This document shows, piece by piece, positions 30,443 through 39,785 of a stretch of DNA of 57,302 nucleotides. The notes beneath the pieces were generated by a model. That model saw only the letters and a list, made by a program, of their open reading frames with translations, did not search any database and had not been told where the DNA came from. The stretch lies in assembly GCF_008638305.1 (NCBI RefSeq), contig NZ_VTPZ01000009.1, positions 111,154 through 168,455 of the forward strand, written 5' to 3'. The position numbers and the translations under genes are program-made. The stretch comes from Pseudomonas profundi. GTDB taxonomy: Bacteria; Pseudomonadota; Gammaproteobacteria; Pseudomonadales; Pseudomonadaceae. How positions within the stretch are numbered: the first letter of the stretch is position 1; every line of letters starts with the position of its first letter.

Positions 30443-31465
30443 TCAGACGGCCGCAGGCTCGGTGCAGCACCAGTGCTCCAGCGTATCGATCCACTTCGGA
30501 TGGTCGTTCAGACAGGGCACCAGCACCAGTTCCTCGCCCCCGGCGGCGGCAAACTGCTCGCGGGCACGATCACCGATCTCCTCAAGCGTCTCGATGCAAT
30601 CGGCGACAAACGCCGGGCACATCACCAGCAAACGCTTGACCCCTTGGGCGGCCAGTTCGTCCAGCCGCTTCTCGGTATAGGGTTCGATCCATTTGTCGCG
30701 ACCCAGCCGCGATTGAAAGGCCATGGACCATTTGTCATCGCTCAGCCCCATGCGTGCAGTGAATGCTTTGCTGACCGCCAGACACTGGGCGCGGTAGCAG
30801 GTGGCATGCGCCGGGGACGGCTGTTCGCAACACGCAGGATAGTTACCGCAGTGCGAGCCGGTCGGATCGGCCTTGCGCAGATGCCGTTCGGGCAACCCGT
30901 GGTAGCTGAGCAGCAGATGATCGAAGCCCTGCTGCAGGTGCGGCTCGGCACTCTCGACCAGGGCGTCCATGTAACCCGGGCGATCGTAGAACGCAGGCAC
31001 CACGGTCAGCTTGAGATTCAACTGATGCTTGGCAATGACCCGCTCAGTTTCCCTGATGGACGTGGTGATGGTGCTGTCGGCATGCTGCGGATACTGTTGC
31101 AGCAACAGCACCTCGCGCACGCCCGGCTTGGCGGCCAGTGCCAGAACGCCCCGTTCGATAGAAGGTTCGCCGTAGCGCATGGCCAACTCCACGGGCATAT
31201 CCAGACGCGCCTGCAACGCCTCTTGCACGCGCCGGCTGATGACCAGCAGCGGCGAGCCCTGCTCCCACCAGATGGATGCGTAGGCGTGCGCGGACTGCTT
31301 GGGTCGGGTGGCCAGGATAATACTCACCAGCAAGCGACGTAACGGCCACGGCAGATCCACCACGTAAGGGTCCATCAGAAACTGATTCAGATAGCGGCGC
31401 ACGTCGGCCACGCTGGTGCTGGCCGGTGAGCCCAGATTCAACAGTAAAACCCCACGATCCGACAT
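30443..31465 (-). CDS. hemH: Ferrochelatase
   Basis: HemH inserts Fe2+ into protoporphyrin IX, the last step of protoheme synthesis. The 340-residue product has the N-terminal [10 protein letters not shown] signature and the catalytic histidine region [17 protein letters not shown]. Its C-terminal [15 protein letters not shown] carries the second conserved acidic site. It lies 15 bp after the YfcH-type epimerase gene on the same strand, a pair that is also close in P. aeruginosa. Confidence 0.97.
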   Translation of the reverse strand: MSDRGVLLLNLGSPASTSVADVRRYLNQFLMDPYVVDLPWPLRRLLVSIILATRPKQSAHAYASIWWEQGSPLLVISRRVQEALQARLDMPVELAMRYGEPSIERGVLALAAKPGVREVLLLQQYPQHADSTITTSIRETERVIAKHQLNLKLTVVPAFYDRPGYMDALVESAEPHLQQGFDHLLLSYHGLPERHLRKADPTGSHCGNYPACCEQPSPAHATCYRAQCLAVSKAFTARMGLSDDKWSMAFQSRLGRDKWIEPYTEKRLDELAAQGVKRLLVMCPAFVADCIETLEEIGDRAREQFAAAGGEELVLVPCLNDHPKWIDTLEHWCCTEPAAV

Positions 31466-31480
31466 TGACTGCTCCGATGC

Positions 31481-32380
31481 TCAGTGATTGTTTATTACAT
31501 CATCCAGCGCCGCTTCAAGCGTCGCATGGCGAAAGCTGTAACCTGCTTCGATGATCCTGGCCGGCACTACTCGCTGGCCGGTCAACAACAAAATGGACAT
31601 TTCCCCCAAAGCCGCTTTCAGGGCAATGCCAGGCAAAGGCATAAATGCAGGGCGATGGAGGGTTTTGCCCAATGCACTGCTGAACGCCTTGTTGGTCGCC
31701 GGGTCAGGTGCAGTGGCGTTATAGACGCCTTTGCACTCAGGGTGATTCAGCAGATGCAGGATGATACCCACCTCATCCTGGATATGGATCCATGACATGT
31801 ACTGCCTGCCCGATCCTATCGGCCCGCCAAGCCCCAGGCTGAATGGCTTGAGCAGACGCTGCAGAAAACCGCCGCCTGGCGCCAGCACCAGCCCGGTGCG
31901 TACCACACATACTCGAATACCGTGCGAGCTTGCGCGCCGTGCCGCAGCTTCCCATGCGTCACAGAGCGTATGAGCATATTGCCGGTTGGCCGGGCTGTCC
32001 TCGGTGAGTTCCGCCTCGCCCCCATCGCCATACCAGCCAATGGCTGAGCCGCTGATCAACACTGAGGGCCGGCTTTTCAGAGCGCCCATCCAGTCAACCA
32101 GATGCTCGGTGAGTGACACCCTGCTGGCCCAGAGTTGCGCCTTGCGCTCGGGTGACCAGCGCCGATCCGCTATGGGCGCGCCGGCGAGGTTGATGACGGC
32201 ATCCAGCGGGACCGCATCAAGCTGCTCCAGACGCCCCACGCCTTTGACTTCCGACCCGCACAATGCCCGGACCTGTTCCGGTCGTCGGCTCCATAAGCTT
32301 ACCTGGTGTCCCTGCGCCAACAAACGATGACACAACGCCCGTCCAACCAGGCCTGTCCCCCCTGTTAACAATACGTGCAT
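31481..32380 (-). CDS. yfcH: TIGR01777 family epimerase, YfcH type
   Basis: The 299-residue protein is an extended short-chain dehydrogenase with the NAD-binding TGGTGLVGRAL at residues 6-16, the mid-domain VLISGSAIGWYGDGG and the C-terminal DUF1731 region characteristic of TIGR01777 proteins. Its substrate is unknown. The start MHVLLTGG at 32380 is chosen because the upstream 13 codons have no family similarity. It is followed 15 bp later by hemH; the pairing is known across bacteria and hints at a link to tetrapyrrole or redox metabolism (inference). Confidence 0.9.
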   Translation of the reverse strand: MHVLLTGGTGLVGRALCHRLLAQGHQVSLWSRRPEQVRALCGSEVKGVGRLEQLDAVPLDAVINLAGAPIADRRWSPERKAQLWASRVSLTEHLVDWMGALKSRPSVLISGSAIGWYGDGGEAELTEDSPANRQYAHTLCDAWEAAARRASSHGIRVCVVRTGLVLAPGGGFLQRLLKPFSLGLGGPIGSGRQYMSWIHIQDEVGIILHLLNHPECKGVYNATAPDPATNKAFSSALGKTLHRPAFMPLPGIALKAALGEMSILLLTGQRVVPARIIEAGYSFRHATLEAALDDVINNH

Positions 32381-32423
32381 GGCTCGCCTCCCAGCATGCG
32401 TGACTCCCTGTGAGAACATCCCT

Positions 32424-32442
32424 ACGAAACGGCAACAGACCC
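32424..32442. repeat. Solo copy of the MITE terminal repeat
   Basis: ACGAAACGGCAACAGACCC matches the right end of the MITE-like element at 21276-21294 in 18 of 19 positions. There is no partner end nearby and no TA flank on the outer side. It may be a relic or a chance resemblance. Confidence 0.45.
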
Positions 32443-32586
32443 TGAGTCCAAGCTTAACAGGTCACTGACAAATCGCGACCAGTGCAGCTGAACGGTACCC
32501 TCCAGAGCGGTTCTGAATGTACAGAGACCAGCAACCGACCGTATGATGATCGCCCGACGAGTTTAGCCCAACAGGAAGCTCCGCCC

Positions 32587-33564
32587 ATGAGTTCTCTTCG
32601 TATTGCCGTTGTCGGCGCCGGTCTGGCAGGCGTCAGTGCAGCCAGTGCTCTGCGTGAGGATGACCACCAGGTATTCGTGTTCGACAAAAGCAGAGGCTGC
32701 GGTGGCCGATTGAGCAGCAAGCGAACGCCAATGGGCGGGTTCGACCTGGGCGCCCAGTATTTGACCGCGCGTGACAGCCGCTTTCGCCACGCGCTTCAGC
32801 ATTGGCTGGATAGCGGATGGGTGGCGGAATGGACGCCCAGGCTCTACTGCTACGACGATACCGGCCTGCACGAATCGCCCGACGACCAGCAGCGCTTCGT
32901 TGGTCTCCCTGGCATGTCGGCACTGCCTCGCCAGCTGCTGGCGGATGTAACCCTCACCAGCCAGACGCATATAGAACGATTGCACCCTGTAGAGCCCGGG
33001 CAATGGATGCTGGAGGATAAAACAGGCGTAACGCACGGCCCCTTTGATCGTGTCGTCGTGGCCGTCCCCGCACCGCAGGCGGTAGCACTGCTGGAGCCGG
33101 CTCCAACGTTGCAGCAGACCGTAGCGCAGATCAGCATGTCGCCCACCTGGACGCTTGCGGTCGCCTTCGATCAACCGCTGGCAACCTCCGTCGACGCCTG
33201 CTTTGTACGCGGGGGCCCGCTCGACTGGGTCTCGCGCAACAGCAGCAAACCCGGGCGCCACGGCAGCGACAGCTGGGTGGTTCACTCAACCCCCGCCTGG
33301 GCTGCTGATCACCTTGAGGCTTCGCCTGAATCGGTAACGGCGCACTTGCTCGAAGCCTTATCCGAACTCCTGGGAACCGCTCTCCCCGAACCTGCTTTTA
33401 CCCATGTGCACCGCTGGCTTCTGGCTCGCCCCGACGATAAGCGTAACTGGGGCGCATTGGCCGCCCCGGAGCTGGGGCTTTATGTGACTGGTGACTGGTG
33501 CCTGGACGGTCGGGTCGAAAACGCCTGGCTTAGTGGGCAGCAGACCGCGCGCACCCTGGTCTGA
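32587..33564 (+). CDS. NAD(P)/FAD-dependent oxidoreductase, renalase-like
   Basis: The 325-residue flavoprotein has a dinucleotide-binding GAGLAG near residue 10, the KSRGCGGRLSSKR motif of the renalase/amine-oxidase-like group, and a C-terminal FAD-contact GLYVTGDWCLDGRVENAW. Bacterial renalases oxidise mis-reduced 2- or 6-dihydro-NAD(P); whether this protein does so is inferred. The start MSSLRIAVVG is preceded by AGGAAG. It is followed by a DUF2878 gene. In many Pseudomonas these occur together with a photolyase and a LitR/MerR-type regulator, which are absent here. Confidence 0.88.
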   Translation: MSSLRIAVVGAGLAGVSAASALREDDHQVFVFDKSRGCGGRLSSKRTPMGGFDLGAQYLTARDSRFRHALQHWLDSGWVAEWTPRLYCYDDTGLHESPDDQQRFVGLPGMSALPRQLLADVTLTSQTHIERLHPVEPGQWMLEDKTGVTHGPFDRVVVAVPAPQAVALLEPAPTLQQTVAQISMSPTWTLAVAFDQPLATSVDACFVRGGPLDWVSRNSSKPGRHGSDSWVVHSTPAWAADHLEASPESVTAHLLEALSELLGTALPEPAFTHVHRWLLARPDDKRNWGALAAPELGLYVTGDWCLDGRVENAWLSGQQTARTLV

Positions 33565-33625
33565 TCAGAACCCGAGCACGCATCAGCGTAGACTCTCCAG
33601 CCGGCTCCATCATTCAGAGAACTCA

Positions 33626-34165
33626 ATGGCGGCACGAAACAACTCCATTAACGCAGCATTATTCGTCGTTGGCTGGCTAGCCTGTCTGCTGGGCGGATAT
33701 TCCGGCTGGCTACTGGTCGCCCTTGCTGCACTGGTAATGCACTTTGCGCTGGTCAGCTCATGGTCAGCGGAAGGCAAGACGGTGGTGAGCACGATGCTGG
33801 CTGGAGCAGCGCTGGATTCCTTCACGCTGCAAATGAATCTGCTCAGTTATCCCGGTGATCCCGCCCTGGTTCCACTGTGGCAGGCCCTGTTCTGGGCCCT
33901 GCTGGGAACCACGCTTAATCATTGCCTGGCCTGGAGCGGCCGAACGTGGTGGCTGGCCAGCACTGTTGGCGCCGTTGCAGCGTTAGCAGTCTACAGTGCT
34001 ATCGCTGGGCTACGCGGTGTATACCTCGGACAAGCGCCGACAACCACCCTGGCGATTGCCGCTATCAGTTGGGCCGTCTTGTTTCCATTGCTACATGGTT
34101 TTGCTCAGCTGTATCGCGATCAATATCGAATGAAGCTGGCTGAAAGCAGGAACAAGCGCCGCTAG
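33626..34165 (+). CDS. DUF2878 family membrane protein
   Basis: The 179-residue protein has about five or six membrane segments and the DUF2878 pattern (GWLACLLGG, then SSWSAEGKTVVSTMLAGAALDSFTLQMNLLSYPG). Its function is unknown. In other pseudomonads the family occurs in light- or singlet-oxygen-responsive clusters with photolyase, which suggests membrane stress (inference). The start at 33626 is chosen because family similarity begins with VVGWLACLLGG. It follows the renalase-like gene by 61 bp. Confidence 0.85.
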   Translation: MAARNNSINAALFVVGWLACLLGGYSGWLLVALAALVMHFALVSSWSAEGKTVVSTMLAGAALDSFTLQMNLLSYPGDPALVPLWQALFWALLGTTLNHCLAWSGRTWWLASTVGAVAALAVYSAIAGLRGVYLGQAPTTTLAIAAISWAVLFPLLHGFAQLYRDQYRMKLAESRNKRR

Positions 34166-34167
34166 CT

Positions 34168-34210
34168 GCCCCGCCCGGCTGTGGCGGGGCCTCTGGCCGG
34201 AACATTCCGG
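34168..34210. terminator. Convergent terminator-like hairpins
   Basis: GCCCCGCC and GGCGGGGC form an 8-bp GC stem around a 7-base loop (34168-34190), and a second short stem, CCGGAA/TTCCGG, follows at 34197-34210. They lie between the convergent DUF2878 and pagL stops. The first is a strong GC stem, but no U-tract follows it, so termination is likely but not proved. Confidence 0.6.
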
Positions 34211-34216
34211 TTGCTG

Positions 34217-34747
34217 TCAGATATCGAAGCGGTAGTGCAAGGAGACTGTTTCGATACCGTTGTTCGGGCTCTTGATGCCGGCATTGGAGTAGTGAAATAC
34301 GCGTAGGCCAAGCTGCGAACCGTCAGCGAAACGCACACCGGCACCCAATCTGTCCTCGAACTGGAATTTCGAGCCCAGATCGACATTTTCGCTGTCGAAA
34401 TCTGTTCGAGTGAAGTAGGACGCACCGATACCTGCCTCGATATAGGGCGTCATGGCGCTGTTGGGGCTACCAAAATCGAGTCGCAACACCGGCGAGATAG
34501 CAACGGTAGTGGCGTCAAGGCCGCTCCAGCGACGCACACCTGCATCCCAGTAGCCGCCGAGCCGCACGTTGCCAGACTGGTTCTGCCAAAGGGTCTGCCC
34601 AAAATCGAACTGAGCGGCTAACCGGAAGGTGTTGGTGGATTCCGAACTTCTACCCGCCTCAACAGAGATTCCATCCACCGCGTGAACTAATGGCGCCAAT
34701 GTCGAAAAGGACAGCAGGCATCCAACTACAAGACCGCGTTTTTTCAT
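34217..34747 (-). CDS. pagL: Lipid A 3-O-deacylase PagL
   Basis: PagL is an outer-membrane beta-barrel that removes the 3-O-linked acyl chain of lipid A, lowering endotoxicity and altering polymyxin tolerance in P. aeruginosa. The 176-residue precursor has a signal peptide (about residues 1-23) and the catalytic triad region HYSNAGIKSPNNGIE, with H152, S154 and E165. Length fits a small eight-stranded barrel. It lies 45 bp after murI; the orthologues are also neighbours in P. aeruginosa. Confidence 0.94.
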   Translation of the reverse strand: MKKRGLVVGCLLSFSTLAPLVHAVDGISVEAGRSSESTNTFRLAAQFDFGQTLWQNQSGNVRLGGYWDAGVRRWSGLDATTVAISPVLRLDFGSPNSAMTPYIEAGIGASYFTRTDFDSENVDLGSKFQFEDRLGAGVRFADGSQLGLRVFHYSNAGIKSPNNGIETVSLHYRFDI

Positions 34748-34792
34748 TGATTTTTTCCTTGCGCATCGAGCTACAAGCCCATTTGTATCCGT

Positions 34793-35584
34793 TTACACAG
34801 ACAACGCTCGCACCGTCTCGTTCCGCCCCCAGAGCACTGGCAGCACGCGCCCCAGCGATTCCGGCGCCGCTGTAGTCCAGAACCGGGGCCGCTGAGCGCC
34901 GCCGGCGGCAAGAAGATCAGCCTCGATCAGACGCGCACGCAGCTGCCTCGCTACGGCGGCACCGGTATCAATCAAGGAAATGTGCGGGGGGAGAACAGCG
35001 AGCAACTGGGCGCGCAGAAAGGGGTAATGAGTACAACCAAGAATCAGCGTATCGCACCCCGCTTCCAGTAGCGGATCGGTATAGGCCCGTAACAGCTTTT
35101 CCACATGAGGCCCCCGCAGCTCGCCCCGCTCCACGCATTCCACCAGCCCCGGACACGGCTGGGTAACGACTTGTACCGAGCCGGCGAAACGGTCAAGCAG
35201 GGCAGCAAAGCGAGCGCTCTGCAAGGTACCTGTGGTCGCCAGCACGCCTACAACGCCGGAGCGCGTCGCCAGCGCCGCGGGCTTGACGGCGGGCTCCATG
35301 CCGACCACGGGCGTGTCATACAGGCTGCGCAAGTCGGCAACCGCAGCCGCGGTGGCAGTGTTACAGGCGAGCACCAAAGCCTTGGCACCCTGCTCCACCA
35401 AAAACGCAGCGATCTTCCGGCTTCGCTCACGAATATACTCAGCCGATTTCTCACCGTAGGGAACGTGGCCGCTGTCGGCGACATACAGCAGCGTCTCCTG
35501 CGGTAACAGACGGTTGATATCGCCCAGCACCGACAATCCGCCGACGCCGGAGTCGAACACGCCGACCGGTGCGTTATTGCTCAA
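34793..35584 (-). CDS. murI: Glutamate racemase
   Basis: MurI makes D-glutamate for peptidoglycan. The product has the catalytic cysteines C74 (ACNTAT) and C184 (GCTHYPF) and the N-terminal [16 protein letters not shown] with D11, numbered from the start chosen here. No ATG lies near the expected start: candidates are TTG at 35584 (263 residues, 11-bp overlap with moeB) and GTG at 35599 (268 residues). TTG is chosen because its length and position best suit the family, with GGAA nine bases upstream, but GTG is also possible. Coupling to moeB translation is likely. Confidence 0.95.
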   Translation of the reverse strand: MSNNAPVGVFDSGVGGLSVLGDINRLLPQETLLYVADSGHVPYGEKSAEYIRERSRKIAAFLVEQGAKALVLACNTATAAAVADLRSLYDTPVVGMEPAVKPAALATRSGVVGVLATTGTLQSARFAALLDRFAGSVQVVTQPCPGLVECVERGELRGPHVEKLLRAYTDPLLEAGCDTLILGCTHYPFLRAQLLAVLPPHISLIDTGAAVARQLRARLIEADLLAAGGAQRPRFWTTAAPESLGRVLPVLWGRNETVRALSV

Positions 35585-36332
35585 GACCGGCAGTTCCACA
35601 GCAGCCGCAGGCCGGATCGCGCTTGACGCGCATTTCCCGGAAGCGGCTGGCCAGTGCATCAATCAACAGCAATCGGCCGGTCAGCGGCTCGCCAAAACCC
35701 GCCAGCAGTTTGAGCGCTTCCAGCGCCTGCAGACTGCCAATCATGCCCACCAGAGGGCCGATCACGCCTGCCTCGCTGCAGCTCAACGCCTCTTCGTCGC
35801 CCTCCCCGTACAGACACTGGTAGCAGGGGCTGTCTTCGCGCCGGGGGTCAAAAACACTGACCTGGCCTTCCAGACGAATCGCCGCACCGGACACCAGCGG
35901 TTTGCCCGCCGCAAAACAGGCAGCGTTAACTGCCAGGCGGGTAGCAAAGTTGTCGGAGCAATCAAGCACCAGATCCACACCCCGCACGGCGCGATTCAGC
36001 GTCTCGCCTTCCAGCGCACGATCAATCAGCGTCAGCTGGACATCGGTATTGAGCGCCTGCAGCGTATCGCCTGCCGAGTCGACCTTGGTCCGGCCGACGT
36101 CCCGAGTGAGGTGAATGATCTGACGATGCAGATTGGTGGTGTCCACCGAATCATGATCAGCCAGCACCAGCGTGCCGACCCCGGCTGCAGCCAGGTACAG
36201 CGCGGCCGGCGCGCCCAAACCGCCCAGCCCGACAATCAGCACCCTGCTTTTGAGAAGGCTTTGCTGCCCATCGATGTCAATTTGCGGCAGCAGAATCTGC
36301 CGGCTGTAACGCAGTAGCTGTTGATCATCCAT
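35574..36332 (-). CDS. moeB: Molybdopterin-synthase adenylyltransferase MoeB
   Basis: MoeB adenylates the C-terminal glycine of MoaD for sulfur loading in molybdenum cofactor synthesis; related proteins act on ThiS. The 252-residue product has the ATP-binding GLGGLG (residues 35-40), the NLHRQIIH stretch of the E1 superfamily and two CxxC zinc sites (CYQC and CGCC). The frame is open 96 codons upstream, but [12 protein letters not shown] is the family start. It overlaps prmC by 8 bp and murI by 11 bp. Confidence 0.95.
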   Translation of the reverse strand: MDDQQLLRYSRQILLPQIDIDGQQSLLKSRVLIVGLGGLGAPAALYLAAAGVGTLVLADHDSVDTTNLHRQIIHLTRDVGRTKVDSAGDTLQALNTDVQLTLIDRALEGETLNRAVRGVDLVLDCSDNFATRLAVNAACFAAGKPLVSGAAIRLEGQVSVFDPRREDSPCYQCLYGEGDEEALSCSEAGVIGPLVGMIGSLQALEALKLLAGFGEPLTGRLLLIDALASRFREMRVKRDPACGCCGTAGLEQ

Positions 36333-37161
36333 GCCAGCGCCCTCCACTGATACGTTGATGGCCGGCCAGATCCTGCCAGGATTGCACCTCGGCAAAACCC
36401 CGTGCAGCGAGCAGGTCGCGCACCGCATCTGCCTGCTCCCAGCCGTGCTCCAACAGGAGCCAGCCATCTGGTTGCAGATGATCAGGCGCTGCCTGGGCGA
36501 TATGCCGGATGTCATCAAGACCGTCAGGCCCGCTGACCAGCGCGGTGGCGGGCTCGAAACGGACATCGCCTTCAACCAGATGCGGATCGTTTTCCGCGAT
36601 GTAGGGCGGGTTGGAAACAATCAGGTCGAACGCCTTGCCTTGGGCGAGCCCGGCAAACCAGTCACTGAGCACAAAGGTGGCATTGCCGATGCCCAGCCGC
36701 TGACGATTACGTTCGGCCAGCGCGACGGCGGGAGCCGCACTGTCGCAGCCGGTGACCTCCCAGGCCGGCCGTTCCACCGCCAGGGCAAGCGCCACGGCGC
36801 CTGTTCCGGTACCCAGATCGAGCACCCGGGCCGGATGCTTGACGACGCGCTCCAGGGCGACTTCAACCAGCCGCTCGGTATCCGGACGCGGAATCAGCGT
36901 CGAGCTGTCGACTTCCAGATCCAGGCTCCAGAACCCCCGGCGCCCGAGCAGATAGGCAACCGGCTCACCCGCTCGGCGACGCTGCAACAAGTGCTGGAAA
37001 CGTTCGATTTGCTCGGGCTGTGGCTGATGCTCTGGCCAGGTCATCAAGAAGCTGCGCGGCTTGTTCAAGGCATGCGCCAGCAACAACTCGGCATCCAGCC
37101 GCGGACTGTCTGAATCCGGCAGAGCCGCAGCGTGCAGCAGGGACGCCAGGTTCAGGCTCAT
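36325..37161 (-). CDS. prmC: Release factor glutamine methyltransferase PrmC
   Basis: PrmC (HemK) methylates the glutamine of the GGQ motif in release factors 1 and 2. The 278-residue product has the SAM-binding [13 protein letters not shown] (about residues 113-125) and the substrate motif NPPY (184-187). It overlaps the stop of prfA, its own substrate's gene, by 4 bp. This hemA-prfA-prmC order is conserved in gammaproteobacteria. Confidence 0.97.
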   Translation of the reverse strand: MSLNLASLLHAAALPDSDSPRLDAELLLAHALNKPRSFLMTWPEHQPQPEQIERFQHLLQRRRAGEPVAYLLGRRGFWSLDLEVDSSTLIPRPDTERLVEVALERVVKHPARVLDLGTGTGAVALALAVERPAWEVTGCDSAAPAVALAERNRQRLGIGNATFVLSDWFAGLAQGKAFDLIVSNPPYIAENDPHLVEGDVRFEPATALVSGPDGLDDIRHIAQAAPDHLQPDGWLLLEHGWEQADAVRDLLAARGFAEVQSWQDLAGHQRISGGRWHG

Positions 37162-38243
37162 GCGTGTTCCAGATCAGCCAACTGGTCAGCCTGATGTTCG
37201 CGTAACAGCGGCTCGATGACGTTGTCGAGCTCGCCCTGAATAACCTGATCGAGACTGTACAGGGTCAGATTGATCCGATGATCGGTCACCCGGCCCTGAG
37301 GGAAATTGTAGGTACGGATGCGCTCGGAACGGTCCCCCGAGCCGACCAGCTGCCGGCGGGCATCGGAGACCTCTTTATCCTGCGCCTCGCGCTGGCGACT
37401 GACGAGCTTGGATTGCAACAGGCTCATGGCCTTGGCGCGGTTCTTGTGCTGAGAGCGCTCTTCCTGGCATTCCACTACTATGCCGGTCGGCAAGTGTGTC
37501 AGACGTATCGCCGAATCCGTCTTGTTGACGTGCTGCCCACCCGCACCCGAGGAGCGATAGGTATCGACCCGAAGGTCCGCCGGATTGATCTCCACGGCAG
37601 CCTGCTCGTCCATCTCCGGCAATACCGCTACGGTGCAGGCGGAGGTATGGATACGCCCCTGGGATTCGGTTTCCGGCACGCGCTGCACCCGGTGAGCGCC
37701 GGATTCAAACTTGAGCTTGGCATATACGCCACGACCTTCGACCCGGGCGATGACTTCCTTGTAGCCGCCATGCTCGCCGATATTCTCCGAGAGAATCTCA
37801 ACCTGCCAGCCCTGACGCTCGGCGTAACGCGAATACATGCGGAACAGATCGCCGGCAAAAATCGCCGCTTCGTCACCACCGGTGCCGGCACGCACCTCAA
37901 GGAATACGTTGCGTTCGTCGTTCGGATCCTTCGGCAACAGCAAGCGATTGAGGTCTTCTTCGAGGACCACTAGCCGCGCCTGACAGGCCTTGGCGTCTTC
38001 CTCGGCCATTTCGCGCATGTCGGCATCGCTGTCCTTGAGCAGGCTGCGCGCCTCGGCGAGATCAGCGGTGACCTGTTTCCATTGGGCATAACAGCTAATA
38101 GTGGGCTCAAGTTCGGCATATTCGCGGGAATAGGCGCGAAAACGCGTCTGGTCGCTGATCACTTCCGCGTCGCTAAGCAGTGCGGAGAGCTCTTCAAAGC
38201 GTTCCGTCAGTATATCCAGCCGGTTTAACAGTGATGCCTTCAT
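37158..38243 (-). CDS. prfA: Peptide chain release factor 1
   Basis: RF1 reads UAA and UAG and triggers peptide release. The 361-residue product has the codon-reading PxT motif as P190-E191-T192 and the catalytic GGQ at 235-237 ([12 protein letters not shown]). The PET form is normal for pseudomonads. It lies 2 bp after hemA and overlaps prmC, so hemA-prfA-prmC-moeB-murI form one translationally linked set. Confidence 0.98.
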   Translation of the reverse strand: MKASLLNRLDILTERFEELSALLSDAEVISDQTRFRAYSREYAELEPTISCYAQWKQVTADLAEARSLLKDSDADMREMAEEDAKACQARLVVLEEDLNRLLLPKDPNDERNVFLEVRAGTGGDEAAIFAGDLFRMYSRYAERQGWQVEILSENIGEHGGYKEVIARVEGRGVYAKLKFESGAHRVQRVPETESQGRIHTSACTVAVLPEMDEQAAVEINPADLRVDTYRSSGAGGQHVNKTDSAIRLTHLPTGIVVECQEERSQHKNRAKAMSLLQSKLVSRQREAQDKEVSDARRQLVGSGDRSERIRTYNFPQGRVTDHRINLTLYSLDQVIQGELDNVIEPLLREHQADQLADLEHA

Positions 38244-38245
38244 GG

Positions 38246-39520
38246 TCAGCCTTGTGGTGAGTTCGTCTCGTCGTCCAGCGCGAACAGTTCCTGCGCCAGC
38301 GCCAACGCTTCAGCCCGACCCTCTGCGCTCATCTGCTTGAGTTGCACACTTGGGTCATGCAGCAGTTTATTGGTCAGCGCACGGGCCATTTCTGCCAGCA
38401 CAGCTGCCGGGTCCCCACCGCGCTCAAGCTTCGCCTGCGCCTTGAGCAATTCCTGGTCGCGCAGTTGCTCAGCCTTCTGACGGTAGCGACGCAGGACATC
38501 CACCGCCGCCAGCGCTCTGAGGCGCTGCATGAACTCGGTGGAGCCCTGCTCGATCAGTCTTTCCGCCGCCTCAGCAGCGCCCTGACGCGAGCGCATGTTC
38601 TCTTCGATGACTTCATGCAGATCATCGACGGTATACAGATACACATCCGAGAGCCCGCCAACCTCCGGCTCGATGTCACGCGGCACGGCGATATCGACCA
38701 TGAAGACCGGCCGATGTTTGCGCTTGCGCAGCGCCCGTTCGACCATGCCCTTGCCGAGGATCGGCAGCGGACTGGCGGTGGAGCTGATAATAATGTCGCA
38801 CCGCGACAGCACATCAGGGATCTGGTTGAGGATGATAGCCTGCCCGCCCAGCGGTTCGCTGAGCAGTTGTGCACGCTCCAGAGTACGGTTGGCGACGATG
38901 ATGTCGCTGACACCCTGGTCGTACAGATGCCTGGCGACCAGGGCGATGGTCTCACCCGCGCCGATCAGCAGAGCCGTACTGCGCTGCAAATCGGAAAAGA
39001 TCTGCTTTGCCAGACTGACTGCAGCAAAGGCAACCGACACCGGGTTCTCGCCAATTGACGTGTCGGTACGGACTTGTTTTGCGGTATTGAAGGTGCTCTG
39101 AAACAGTCGGTCGAGATAGGGACCCAGCGTTCCGGCGGTGCGCGCGGCCTGCCAGGCGTCCTTCATCTGACCGAAAATCTGCGGCTCACCCAACACCATC
39201 GAATCCAGACCGGCGGCAACGCGCATCATGTGCCGCACGGCCCCGGCATCGCTATGCAAATAGCTACAGCTCTGCAGGTCAGCGACCTCAAGCCCGTGGT
39301 AATGCGCTACCCATTCCACGACCCGATCAATGTCAGGATGATCCTGCGCGCAGTAGATCTCGGTGCGATTGCAAGTAGAGAGGATCGCGACTTCCTGGGT
39401 GTGCGTGTCGTTCAGCATCTGTTGCAGCGCGTCTGCCAGACGCTCAGGGGCAAACGCAACCCGCTCGCGCACGTCTACTGCAGCAGTCTTGTGATTGATC
39501 CCGAATGCGAGAAAGCCCAT
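38246..39520 (-). CDS. hemA: Glutamyl-tRNA reductase
   Basis: HemA reduces Glu-tRNA to glutamate-1-semialdehyde, the first committed step of C5 tetrapyrrole synthesis. The 424-residue product has the catalytic cysteine C50 in STCNRTEIY, at the same position as in E. coli, the NADPH-binding domain ([16 protein letters not shown]) and a C-terminal dimerisation helix. It heads the minus-strand operon and is divergent from the TPR lipoprotein gene. Confidence 0.98.
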   Translation of the reverse strand: MGFLAFGINHKTAAVDVRERVAFAPERLADALQQMLNDTHTQEVAILSTCNRTEIYCAQDHPDIDRVVEWVAHYHGLEVADLQSCSYLHSDAGAVRHMMRVAAGLDSMVLGEPQIFGQMKDAWQAARTAGTLGPYLDRLFQSTFNTAKQVRTDTSIGENPVSVAFAAVSLAKQIFSDLQRSTALLIGAGETIALVARHLYDQGVSDIIVANRTLERAQLLSEPLGGQAIILNQIPDVLSRCDIIISSTASPLPILGKGMVERALRKRKHRPVFMVDIAVPRDIEPEVGGLSDVYLYTVDDLHEVIEENMRSRQGAAEAAERLIEQGSTEFMQRLRALAAVDVLRRYRQKAEQLRDQELLKAQAKLERGGDPAAVLAEMARALTNKLLHDPSVQLKQMSAEGRAEALALAQELFALDDETNSPQG

Positions 39521-39785
39521 GGAGCCTCATATACCCGAACGACACGGGTCGAAAACGTGCAATTGTCCTATGTAAGCGGACGCCGATCAATTCCCGCGGG
39601 GATTTCCGCAACCGCAGCGTATGGCCCCATCTCCCGAATGCATCTACCAGACAAAGTTGGAAAGCCGCCGAGACGCATCTCGCCCAGACAATGGCTGGCA
39701 TTTTCACCCGGTGCGGCTTTGGGCTTGCGCCGCATCCTGTGTCATGATGAGCCTCCCGCCTGTAACGATTCGAGCGTCCTTGTCA
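39521..39785. other. Divergent intergenic region hemA / TPR lipoprotein
   Basis: This 265-bp gap holds the start regions of two divergent operons. A TATATG lies about 10 bases upstream of hemA, too close to be a usual -10, and a TTGGGC with CATGAT 18 bp later precedes the lipoprotein gene as a weak candidate promoter. No gene or repeat is apparent. Confidence 0.5.

Noticed and set aside
35514..36317. A 267-codon frame opposite murI and moeB
   Set aside because: It crosses two well-supported genes and shows no domain.
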